In this document: positions 44,061 through 51,263 of the stretch, piece by piece
Numbering within the stretch: position 1 is the stretch's first letter
How the letters are laid out: the number at the start of each line of letters is the position of its first letter
Source: an uncultured Lachnospiraceae bacterium
Lineage (GTDB): Bacteria > Bacillota > Clostridia > Lachnospirales > Lachnospiraceae
Length of the DNA: 64,000 nt
Direction of reading: 5' to 3'
NCBI GenBank assembly: GCA_934364805.1
Contig: CAKRMH010000007.1
Span: 1 to 64,000 of the forward strand
Notes under the pieces: generated by a model
Seen by the model: the letters and a program-made list of their open reading frames with translations, nothing else
Databases searched by the model: none
What the model was told of the DNA's origin: nothing
Translations under genes and position numbers: made by a program

Positions 44061-45071
44061 ATGGCTTTATTTGAATCATATGAAAGAAGAATTGACCAGA
44101 TCAATGCTGTTTTAAACAGCTATGGTATCAGCTCTATCGAAGAAGCTGAAAAAATTACAAAAGACGCTGGACTTGATGTTTATGATCAGGTTAAAAAAAT
44201 CCAGCCAATCTGTTTTGAGAATGCATGCTGGGCTTACACAGTAGGCGCTGCAATCGCAATCAAGAAAGGTGCTGTAAGAGCTGCTGATGCTGCTGCAGCA
44301 ATCGGAGAAGGACTTCAGGCTTTCTGTATTCCTGGATCAGTTGCTGATCATCGTAAAGTAGGTTTAGGACATGGTAACCTTGGTAAAATGTTACTTGAAG
44401 AAGAGACAGAGTGCTTCTGCTTCTTAGCTGGACATGAGTCTTTCGCAGCTGCTGAAGGTGCAATCGGTATTGCAGAGAAAGCAAACAAAGTACGTAAAAA
44501 ACCATTAAGAGTAATCTTAAACGGTTTAGGAAAAGATGCTGCACAGATCATCTCCCGTATCAACGGATTTACATTCGTAGAGACAAAATACGATTACAAG
44601 GCAGCTAAGTTAAACGTTGTATATGAGAAAGCATATTCTGACGGACTTCGTGCAACTGTTAAATGTTACGGTGCTGATGATGTTCAGGAAGGTGTTGCAA
44701 TCATGCATCATGAGAACGTAGGTGTATCTATCACAGGTAACTCTACAAACCCAACACGTTTCCAGCATCCAGTAGCAGGTACATACAAGAAAGAATGTAT
44801 TGAGCAGGGCAAGAAATACTTCTCAGTTGCTTCCGGCGGTGGTACAGGACGTACACTTCACCCAGATAACATGGCAGCTGGACCAGCTTCTTATGGTATG
44901 ACAGATACTATGGGACGTATGCATTCAGATGCTCAGTTCGCTGGATCTTCCTCTGTACCAGCTCACGTTGAGATGATGGGATTGATCGGAATGGGTAATA
45001 ACCCAATGGTTGGTGCTACAGTAGCAGTAGCCGTATCCATCGAGGAGGCTCACAAAGCTGGAAAATGCTAA
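44061..45071 (+). CDS. GGGtGRT protein, function unknown
   Basis: A protein of 336 residues. It contains the family motif GGGTGRT at residues 259-265, within VASGGGTGRTLHPDNMAAGP. Other marked blocks are GLGHGNLGKMLLEEETECF, RVILNGLGKDAAQIISRING and HHENVGVSITGNSTNPTRFQ. There is no membrane helix or signal peptide. ATG 44061 follows AAAGGAG; the longer frame from 44007 is not supported. It sits 19 bases after the IscU-like gene and shares its strong codon bias. Families of this type are known from Clostridia only by name; a link to Fe-S or redox metabolism is suggested solely by the neighbour. Confidence 0.9.
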   Translation: MALFESYERRIDQINAVLNSYGISSIEEAEKITKDAGLDVYDQVKKIQPICFENACWAYTVGAAIAIKKGAVRAADAAAAIGEGLQAFCIPGSVADHRKVGLGHGNLGKMLLEEETECFCFLAGHESFAAAEGAIGIAEKANKVRKKPLRVILNGLGKDAAQIISRINGFTFVETKYDYKAAKLNVVYEKAYSDGLRATVKCYGADDVQEGVAIMHHENVGVSITGNSTNPTRFQHPVAGTYKKECIEQGKKYFSVASGGGTGRTLHPDNMAAGPASYGMTDTMGRMHSDAQFAGSSSVPAHVEMMGLIGMGNNPMVGATVAVAVSIEEAHKAGKC

Positions 45072-45087
45072 TAATTATAGGCATTTT

Positions 45088-45122
45088 AAGACCTTCGTGC
45101 TTTATCGCACGGGGGTCTTTTT
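45088..45122 (+). terminator. Rho-independent terminator after the GGGtGRT gene
   Basis: AAGACCTTCGTGC (45088-45100) pairs with GCACGGGGGTCTT (45107-45119) around a 6-base loop, with two wobble pairs, and leads into a T run. Confidence 0.92.
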
Positions 45123-45294
45123 CTGATTCCGCACACTTATGCCAGACAAAAGAAATGATAAAAGTAATACACCGGATCAATACTGAAATATATACAAAAT
45201 ATATAAAAAAGATATAATAGCAATATGATTATTGTGCTTTTTGTATAAATGTGATAATATATTATTGTATATAAAAGATATGAGGGGATAGTAT

Positions 45295-47361
45295 ATGAAA
45301 GATAGGCTGAAAGAGATTACATACAGACTTGATTCGAATTTTTTCATCATGGTAATCAGACACGGGCTCACGATGATGATTCCCTTTGTGCTGACGGGCG
45401 GGATAGCAAATGCCTTATTAAATTTACCTGTTCAGGAGTATCAGAATATCATAAGGGATACATTTTGGGTTCATTTGTTCAATGTGCTATATGTGGGAAC
45501 TTTTGGATTGTTTTCCATGGCAATGCTGATTGCCCTAAGCTGCAGCTACAGCATGGAACGTAATATGCCGGTTGATAAGACGATATTATATGTGATTGTC
45601 TCAATTGGAGCTTATGGCGTACAGTTTTATAATGCGGATGGTGGGTATCATACGGAAATGCTGGATGTGAGAGGCTGTTTTTTTGCAATTGTAACTGCGC
45701 TTGTTTCATGCATTTTAATGGAAAAACTGCAAAAAATACCGCTGCTTAGTTTTCAGGAGCAGACAAATAAGATGGAGGGGATTACCGCAGTTGCAATTAG
45801 CGCTGTTATTCCGGCAATTATCGTTATACTTGTCTTTGCCTGCAGTACCCAGTGTCTTTTAAAGGTTTTTGATGCCTCATCCATATATGAATTGCTGTCA
45901 GGTGCGATGTGCAGGCTCTTTGATTATGTAGACAGCGAATTCCTGACGGGGTTGTTATATACATTTTTACTGCACTTTATGTGGATTTTTGGATTGCATG
46001 GCAGCCATATATTAGAGCCTGTTGCCACGACATCCTTTTTGATTGGCAGATCAGGTGATATTTTTAGCAAAAGCTTCTTTGATACATTTGTTGTCATGGG
46101 AGGATGCGGAACTACGGTATGTGTACTGATCGCAATTTTGCTGTTTGGCAGAAATGCAAGGATGCGGAAAATGGCAGAATTGTCATCCTTTACCGTTATT
46201 TTTAATCTTAACGAGATTCTTACTTTTGGAATACCGATCATTTTAAACCCGATCATGGTTATTCCGTTTATTTGTACACCTGTTATATGTTATATGATAG
46301 CATTTGGAGCAACCTATATAGGGCTGATTCCTCCGGTAACACATACTGTTCCATGGTCGACACCGGTTTTTCTCAGTGGGTATATTGGTACTGGTTCTTT
46401 GAGTGGAAGTCTGCTTCAGCTGGTTATGATCGCCATAGGGATGGCAGTTTATGTTCCGTTTTTGCGTGTCAACGAAGCTGCTCAGAGAAAAAATGCAGAA
46501 GAACAGATTCATAACGTTATCAGAATTATACAGGAAAAAGAAGAACTGAATGAAGATTATGATCTTTTGTCCAAGCCGGATCAAACTGGGCAAATATGTC
46601 GTATGCTTCAGCAGGATCTGAAAAATGCAATCAGGAATAAAGAATTGTATCTGCTGCTTCAGCCACAGGTGGATGATAAGGGAATATGCATCGGTGGAGA
46701 GGCACTGCTCCGGTGGAAACATCCTTTTTATGGAATGATCTACCCACCTCTTATCGTTTACCTTGCGAAGGAAAGCAATCTGATTGAGGAGCTGGAGAAG
46801 CTTATCATTGATCAGACGGTTTCTGCAATAGCTGATATCAATAGGAAGTGCGGACCTGATTTTAAGATTTCTATGAATCTTACAGCAAAATCGCTTCTTT
46901 GGGATGTAGAAAAATATATCGATAAAGCACTGAAAGAAAAAAATGTTCCGGCATCACAGTTATGGCTGGAGATAACAGAACAGGATGTCCTGACGAAATC
47001 GTCCACCGTAATTGAAAAACTAAATTATTTAAAATCCCAGGGACATGTCATGATGATCGATGATTTTGGTATGGGACATACTTCCATCCTGTATTTACAG
47101 TCAAGCAGTTTTGGAGTAATTAAACTGGATGGCTCACTTGTGAAAAACATTCTCGATAATACGACTGACCAGCAGATTGTGTCATCGATTGTCACTTTAG
47201 CAGATAAACTGGGGATTCAGATCATCGCAGAATATGTAGAAAATGAAGAACAACGGGACAAGCTTCTTGAACTGGGATGTAAATTTTATCAGGGATATTT
47301 ATACGAAAAACCGATTCCGCTGGATGAGTTTATTAACTACATGGGAAACCATAGTTTATAG
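45295..47361 (+). CDS. PTS EIIC-like permease fused to an EAL cyclic-di-GMP phosphodiesterase
   Basis: A protein of 688 residues. About 1-400 is a polytopic membrane domain resembling lactose/cellobiose-family EIIC permeases (MMIPFVLTGGIANALLNLP, FGLHGSHILEP, NEILTFGIPIILNP). After a short helical linker, residues about 440-685 form an EAL domain. Its catalytic residues appear intact: E469 in GEALLRWKHP, Asn in SMNLTAKSL, Glu in LEITEQD, D589-D590 in MIDDFGMGH, Lys in IKLDGSLV, Glu in AEYVENEEQ, and QGYLYEKP. No EIIA or EIIB gene lies nearby. The EIIC part may act as a sugar sensor or transporter setting c-di-GMP breakdown. The fusion is rare but intact. Confidence 0.92.
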   Translation: MKDRLKEITYRLDSNFFIMVIRHGLTMMIPFVLTGGIANALLNLPVQEYQNIIRDTFWVHLFNVLYVGTFGLFSMAMLIALSCSYSMERNMPVDKTILYVIVSIGAYGVQFYNADGGYHTEMLDVRGCFFAIVTALVSCILMEKLQKIPLLSFQEQTNKMEGITAVAISAVIPAIIVILVFACSTQCLLKVFDASSIYELLSGAMCRLFDYVDSEFLTGLLYTFLLHFMWIFGLHGSHILEPVATTSFLIGRSGDIFSKSFFDTFVVMGGCGTTVCVLIAILLFGRNARMRKMAELSSFTVIFNLNEILTFGIPIILNPIMVIPFICTPVICYMIAFGATYIGLIPPVTHTVPWSTPVFLSGYIGTGSLSGSLLQLVMIAIGMAVYVPFLRVNEAAQRKNAEEQIHNVIRIIQEKEELNEDYDLLSKPDQTGQICRMLQQDLKNAIRNKELYLLLQPQVDDKGICIGGEALLRWKHPFYGMIYPPLIVYLAKESNLIEELEKLIIDQTVSAIADINRKCGPDFKISMNLTAKSLLWDVEKYIDKALKEKNVPASQLWLEITEQDVLTKSSTVIEKLNYLKSQGHVMMIDDFGMGHTSILYLQSSSFGVIKLDGSLVKNILDNTTDQQIVSSIVTLADKLGIQIIAEYVENEEQRDKLLELGCKFYQGYLYEKPIPLDEFINYMGNHSL

Positions 47362-47403
47362 AGTTACCGGGGAAGGAAAGGAAGATCATCAGAATCCAGG
47401 GAT

Positions 47404-48285
47404 TCAGACACCCCGGGATGAACTGCAATAATCACAGAATGTCTGTATGGCCGAAGCATCCGCTTCGGCCTTTTTGTATGCAATTCCAATCAGCAGTTTG
47501 GGAGCTTCTTTCAGAGGAACCGAGGTGACCTGATCGTGCCGGAACAGCCGGAAATTGCTTTCAGCAAACAGACTGATTCCTTCCTTTAAAGATACAGCGC
47601 TTATAATGGATTCCAGTCGTCCTGTCCGCAGAATATGCGGCGTGATGCCGGCAGCGGTAAAAAGACTCATACACAATTGGTAAATAGATGTATATGGATG
47701 CATCAGAATAAAAGACTCACTGCTAAGTTCTCTTATGGACAGACTGGATCGTCCGGCGAATGGATGGGAGTCTGGCAGCATAACAGAAAGCCGGTCTTTG
47801 GCAACAGGAAGAAAATGAGATTGTTCTTTGTCGATCATTCCTTCGCGTGCAAGAATGAGGTCATATTTTCCGTGTGAGAATCCGTCTAACAGTTCTTTGT
47901 CGTCTGTCTCTGTAACGGAAAGCTGGATTTTAGGATAGTCGTCCTGAAATTTATTCAAAAGAGGCATCAGATCATACTGCGAAAGGATAGGAAGCGTTCC
48001 GATTCGAAGCTGGTCTGAGGTTATTGACGTAAAGGAACGCATTTTAGAACGCATTTCGTGGTACTGATGGGACAGGAGCAGAGCTTCTTTGTAAAAGGTT
48101 TTCCCGGCTGGCGTGATCACAGCAGAACGCTTGCTCCGATCGAATAAGGAGATTTCAAGTTCCTTTTCCAGTTTCAGAATCTGTTTGGAAAGTGTGGACT
48201 GGGTAGTGTGAAGTTTATCGGCTGCATCAAAAAAAGTGTCACATTCAACGGCAGCAATAAAACAATCCAGCTGTTCAAATGTCAT
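47404..48285 (-). CDS. LysR-family transcriptional regulator
   Basis: A protein of 293 residues. The N-terminal winged helix is typical (FFDAADKLHTTQSTLSKQIL). The effector domain begins near SDQLRIGTLPILSQYDLMPL and has the usual two-lobe substrate-binding fold. It is divergent from the decarboxylase operon, and an ATTCC-N5-GGAAT site lies between them, so it probably activates that operon in response to its aromatic substrate. Its last 25 codons overlap, on the other strand, a terminator serving the EIIC-EAL gene. Confidence 0.94.
   Translation of the reverse strand: MTFEQLDCFIAAVECDTFFDAADKLHTTQSTLSKQILKLEKELEISLFDRSKRSAVITPAGKTFYKEALLLSHQYHEMRSKMRSFTSITSDQLRIGTLPILSQYDLMPLLNKFQDDYPKIQLSVTETDDKELLDGFSHGKYDLILAREGMIDKEQSHFLPVAKDRLSVMLPDSHPFAGRSSLSIRELSSESFILMHPYTSIYQLCMSLFTAAGITPHILRTGRLESIISAVSLKEGISLFAESNFRLFRHDQVTSVPLKEAPKLLIGIAYKKAEADASAIQTFCDYCSSSRGV
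47449..47475 (+). terminator. Terminator for the EIIC-EAL gene inside the lysR coding region
   Basis: GGCCGAAGC (47449-47457) and GCTTCGGCC (47462-47470) form a perfect 9-bp G+C-rich stem with a 4-base loop, followed by five T on the plus strand. It lies about 90 bases past the stop of the EIIC-EAL gene and within the 3' end of lysR. Confidence 0.85.
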
Positions 48286-48307
48286 AAAATAATCCCCCCT
48301 TCAAATC

Positions 48308-48322
48308 ATTCCAATATGGAAT
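48308..48322. promoter_or_regulatory. LysR-type binding site
   Basis: ATTCCAATATGGAAT is a perfect dyad containing T-N11-A, the LysR consensus form. It lies 22 bases upstream of lysR and 81 upstream of the decarboxylase start, the usual place for an autoregulated divergent promoter. An additional repeat, AACATA/TATGTT, lies between it and the operon. Confidence 0.65.
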
Positions 48323-48403
48323 TAATTATAACATAAACAGAATTGATATGCTATGTTGAATAAAATAAAATGAGGACAGATTATGAAGGAGGAGAGAGTA
48401 AAA

Positions 48404-49870
48404 ATGGCAGATAAGGTGAAAGATTTGCGAAGTGCACTGGAACGTTTGAAAGAGATTCCGGGGCAATTGACAGAATCGGATGTCCTGGTTGATTCGATGG
48501 CAGAACTGGCGGGCGTCTACCGTTATGTGGGAGCTGGCGGGACGGTGAAACGGCCAACGAAAGAAGGCCCGGCGATGATTTTTCATAATGTAAAAGGCTT
48601 CCCGGATGCAAGCGTTGCAATTGGTGTACTCGCAAGCCGGAAAAGAGTTGCGGCACTTTTGGATTGTGAGCCGGAAAATCTTGGAAAGATGATGTATGAA
48701 AGTGTGGCAAATCCGGTTGCACCGGTTGTGATCGATAGAGACCCCGTCTGTCAGCAGGTGGTTCACAGGGCAGATGATCCGGATTTTGATCTGAACCGCA
48801 TTGTTCCAGCTCCAACCAATACACCGGATGATGCCGGACCTTATATCACACTGGGAATGTGTTATGCAACACACCCGGAGACAGGTGTTCATGATGTGAC
48901 TATACACAGACTCTGTATACAGGGGAAAGATGAACTCTCTATTTTCTTTACACCGGGAGCAAGACATATTGGTGCGATGGCTGAAAAGGCAGAGGAAATG
49001 GGAAAGAAACTCCCGATTTCGATCAGTATTGGTGTCGATCCTGCAATTGAGATCGGTTCGTGTTTTGAACCGCCTACAACACCGCTTGGATATGATGAAC
49101 TTTCGGTTGCAGGAGCACTCAGAAAAAGCCCTGTGGAGCTTTGCAGATGCGTTTCGGTAGATGAATATGCAATTGCAAATGCGGAATATGTCATTGAGGG
49201 AGAAGTAATTCCGAACGTGCGCATTCAGGAAGATCAAAATAGTCATTCCGGATATGCAATGCCGGAGTTCCCGGGATATACAGGTCCGGCAAGTGATCAG
49301 TGCTGGCTCATCAAAGTCAAAGCTGTGACACACCGGATACATCCGATCATGCAGACCTGTATCGGCCCAAGTGAAGAACATGTTTCAATGGCAGGGATTC
49401 CGACAGAGGCAAGTATTTATGGAATGGTGGAAAAGGCGATGCCAGGAAGACTGCAGAATGTGTATTGTTGTTCCGCCGGCGGGGGAAAATACATGGCGGT
49501 TCTTCAGTTTAAAAAACTGTCACAAAGCGATGAAGGGAGACAGCGTCAGGCCGCATTACTTGCATTTTCTGCATTCAGCGAATTGAAACATATATTTCTG
49601 GTTGATGAGGATGTAGACTGTTTTGATATGAATGACGTACTTTGGGCGATGAATACAAGGTTCCAGGGAGATGCCGATATTATTACAATACCGGGTGTGC
49701 GCTGTCATCCGTTAGACCCGTCTAATGATCCGGCCTGTTCCCCGTCTATCCGGGATCATGGAATTGCATGTAAAACGATTTTTGACTGTACGGTACCGTA
49801 TGATCAGAAATGGAGATTCCAGAGAGCGGAATTTTTAGAAGTAGATCCACAAAAATGGCTGAAAAAATAG
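48404..49870 (+). CDS. ubiD: UbiD-family decarboxylase (hydroxyarylic acid decarboxylase catalytic subunit, LpdC-like)
   Basis: Prenyl-FMN-dependent reversible decarboxylation of an aromatic acid. It has 488 residues, the size of the gallate/protocatechuate/4-hydroxybenzoate decarboxylase group. Conserved blocks include DVTIHRLCIQGKDELSIFF, GVDPAIEIGSCFEPPTTPLG, ELSVAGALRKSPVEL and MPEFPGYTGPAS, where UbiD enzymes keep their acidic active-site residues. The cofactor would be made by the UbiX gene that follows after 10 bases. ATG 48404 has AAGGAGGAG upstream; ATG 48383 is an alternative. The substrate is probably a phenolic acid; which one is not readable. Confidence 0.92.
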   Translation: MADKVKDLRSALERLKEIPGQLTESDVLVDSMAELAGVYRYVGAGGTVKRPTKEGPAMIFHNVKGFPDASVAIGVLASRKRVAALLDCEPENLGKMMYESVANPVAPVVIDRDPVCQQVVHRADDPDFDLNRIVPAPTNTPDDAGPYITLGMCYATHPETGVHDVTIHRLCIQGKDELSIFFTPGARHIGAMAEKAEEMGKKLPISISIGVDPAIEIGSCFEPPTTPLGYDELSVAGALRKSPVELCRCVSVDEYAIANAEYVIEGEVIPNVRIQEDQNSHSGYAMPEFPGYTGPASDQCWLIKVKAVTHRIHPIMQTCIGPSEEHVSMAGIPTEASIYGMVEKAMPGRLQNVYCCSAGGGKYMAVLQFKKLSQSDEGRQRQAALLAFSAFSELKHIFLVDEDVDCFDMNDVLWAMNTRFQGDADIITIPGVRCHPLDPSNDPACSPSIRDHGIACKTIFDCTVPYDQKWRFQRAEFLEVDPQKWLKK

Positions 49871-49880
49871 AGGAATTCGT

Positions 49881-50456
49881 ATGAAAAAAAGGATCATAGT
49901 TGGTGCAACAGGAGCAAGCGGAATTCCGATTCTGACGAAATGTCTGGAACTGATAAAAGAAAATCCGGATTTTGAAACTCATCTGATCATGAGTGAAAGT
50001 GCCAGACTTACAATGGAACAGGAAGCCGGACAGGATGCCTTGAAAATTGCAAATTTTGCAGACAATATACTTGATATCGCAGATATAGGAGCAGGACCGG
50101 CCAGTGGATCTTTCCGGTCAGAGGGAATGCTGATCGTGCCATGCAGCATGAAAACGGCAGCAGGGATTCACTGTGGTTATACAGATAATCTGATCCTGCG
50201 GGCGGCGGATGTTACGCTGAAAGAACAAAGAACGCTTGTGCTTGCAGCACGGGAAACACCATTAAGCAGTATACACCTTCGGAATCTGTATGAACTTTCC
50301 CTGATTCCAGGGGTTCGGATCATCCCTCCGATGATGACGTTTTATCATAAACCGGAAAATCTGGATGAGATGATCTATCATATTGCGGCAAAACTGATCG
50401 AGCCGTTTGGAATTGAGGCAAAGGAGTATCGGAGATGGAATGGACTTTCACAATAA
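49881..50456 (+). CDS. ubiX: Flavin prenyltransferase UbiX (LpdB-like)
   Basis: Makes prenylated FMN for the UbiD partner. It has 191 residues. The FMN-binding N-terminus is IIVGATGASGIPILTKCLEL, and the family blocks VPCSMKTAAGIHCGYTDNLI, LRAADVTLKEQRTLVLAARE and IIPPMMTFYHKP are intact. It lies 10 bases after ubiD and overlaps the next gene by 22 bases. A UbiX gene clustered with a UbiD gene and an LpdD-like gene points to a dedicated decarboxylase rather than ubiquinone synthesis. Confidence 0.95.
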   Translation: MKKRIIVGATGASGIPILTKCLELIKENPDFETHLIMSESARLTMEQEAGQDALKIANFADNILDIADIGAGPASGSFRSEGMLIVPCSMKTAAGIHCGYTDNLILRAADVTLKEQRTLVLAARETPLSSIHLRNLYELSLIPGVRIIPPMMTFYHKPENLDEMIYHIAAKLIEPFGIEAKEYRRWNGLSQ

Positions 50457-50812
50457 AACAAAAGGTTGCCGGATATGAACTGACTGCTTCGGCAGGAGTT
50501 GTCGGAAAGGACATTCTGCTGTTGTTACAGGGAGGCGATATGCCTCATCTTGGATGTGTGGTGCAGGCAATCCCAAGAGAATCGCTTTCCGGGGATGGCA
50601 GTATGAGCGCAACTTCCAGTGTGCTGAATCTGATCGGACATAAGGACGAATATTTATGCAGAAAGCTTGCGGAAATCGTTGCGGTCCGGAAAAAAACAGT
50701 AGTTATCTGCACAGGAGGTTTTCATGTCCAGGATATAAAGCAGGCAATCATCGGACAGCTTGTGGATGCAGTAGAGAAAATAGCAGCAGAGATTGTTGAG
50801 AGACTGGTGTAA
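50435..50812 (+). CDS. lpdD: LpdD-like small subunit of hydroxyarylic acid decarboxylase
   Basis: A protein of 125 residues with conserved-looking blocks ITVGKD-like VVGKDILLLLQGGDMPHLGC, SATSSVLNLIGHKDEYL and VVICTGGFHVQDIKQ. It resembles the LpdD family, which accompanies UbiD/UbiX in gallate-type decarboxylases and is thought to assist cofactor loading. AAGGAG lies 8 bases before the ATG, inside ubiX. Third gene of the operon; a terminator starts at its last codons. Confidence 0.85.
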   Translation: MEWTFTIKQKVAGYELTASAGVVGKDILLLLQGGDMPHLGCVVQAIPRESLSGDGSMSATSSVLNLIGHKDEYLCRKLAEIVAVRKKTVVICTGGFHVQDIKQAIIGQLVDAVEKIAAEIVERLV

Positions 50813-50826
50813 ATCAGTCTCTTTTT
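50799..50826 (+). terminator. Terminator of the decarboxylase operon
   Basis: AGAGACTG (50799-50806) and CAGTCTCT (50815-50822) form an 8-bp stem followed by TTTT. It overlaps the lpdD stop codon. Confidence 0.8.
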
Positions 50827-50844
50827 GTTTTTTGTGCATTTTGC

Positions 50845-50874
50845 TTGTGTGTGTATAGGAAAATAAGCTATAAT
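50845..50874 (+). promoter_or_regulatory. Promoter upstream of the aldose epimerase remnant
   Basis: TTGTGT (50845-50850) and TATAAT (50869-50874) are 18 bases apart. A ribosome binding site GAGAGGA and an ATG (50905) follow, but that start reads out of frame with the epimerase remnant. Confidence 0.5.
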
Positions 50875-50942
50875 AAAGACAGAAATTACAGTAGAGAGGA
50901 CAAAATGATATGCAATCTGGATGAATACAGAAGGTTTCACTT

Positions 50943-51167
50943 CTTACGCCGGAACGCAAGCCATACATTACGGTTGCCTTTGATGCACCGCTGGTTGGAA
51001 TCTGGTCACCGGAAAAGAAAAATGCACCGTTTGTCTGCATTGAACCATGGTACGGACGATGTGATGCGGATGATTTTGATGGAACGCTTGAAGAACGGGA
51101 ATGGGGAAATGAACTGGATCCGGAAGAGATCTTTGAAGGATTTTATGAGATTACCTGTGAAGCATAA
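50943..51167 (+). pseudogene. C-terminal remnant of an aldose 1-epimerase (galactose mutarotase-like)
   Basis: In the frame beginning at 50943 the sequence reads LTPERKPYITVAFDAPLVGI, then SPEKKNAPFVCIEPWYGRCD, ending at TAA 51165-51167 (74 codons). FVCIEPWYGRCD is the C-terminal signature of clostridial aldose epimerase-like proteins, which are normally about 290 residues long. An in-frame stop lies just upstream at 50922-50924. A promoter, ribosome binding site and ATG (50905) precede it in another frame, so an internal deletion with frameshift is likely. The rest of 50827-51189 holds nothing else. Confidence 0.75.
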
Positions 51168-51189
51168 TACAGAATCGGAAAAGTCGTTG

Positions 51190-51219
51190 TTGCATGTTGG
51201 GAATATGCTATGCTATAAT
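51190..51219 (+). promoter_or_regulatory. Promoter of the polysaccharide deacetylase gene
   Basis: TTGCAT (51190-51195) and TATAAT (51214-51219) with an 18-base spacer; the -10 is extended by TG at 51211-51212. It lies 45 bases before the start codon. Confidence 0.7.
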
Positions 51220-51263
51220 GACCTGTGTTAATAAATAAGAGAAATACACGCTGGAGGAATGAG

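Noticed and set aside
48326..49381. A 351-codon minus-strand open frame across ubiD
   Set aside because: Antisense to an intact UbiD gene; the translation is rich in Cys, His and Arg without any domain pattern.
50845..51231. A 128-codon frame between lpdD and the deacetylase
   Set aside because: Its translation is basic and patternless, while the overlapping frame at 50943-51167 clearly encodes an aldose epimerase C-terminus.
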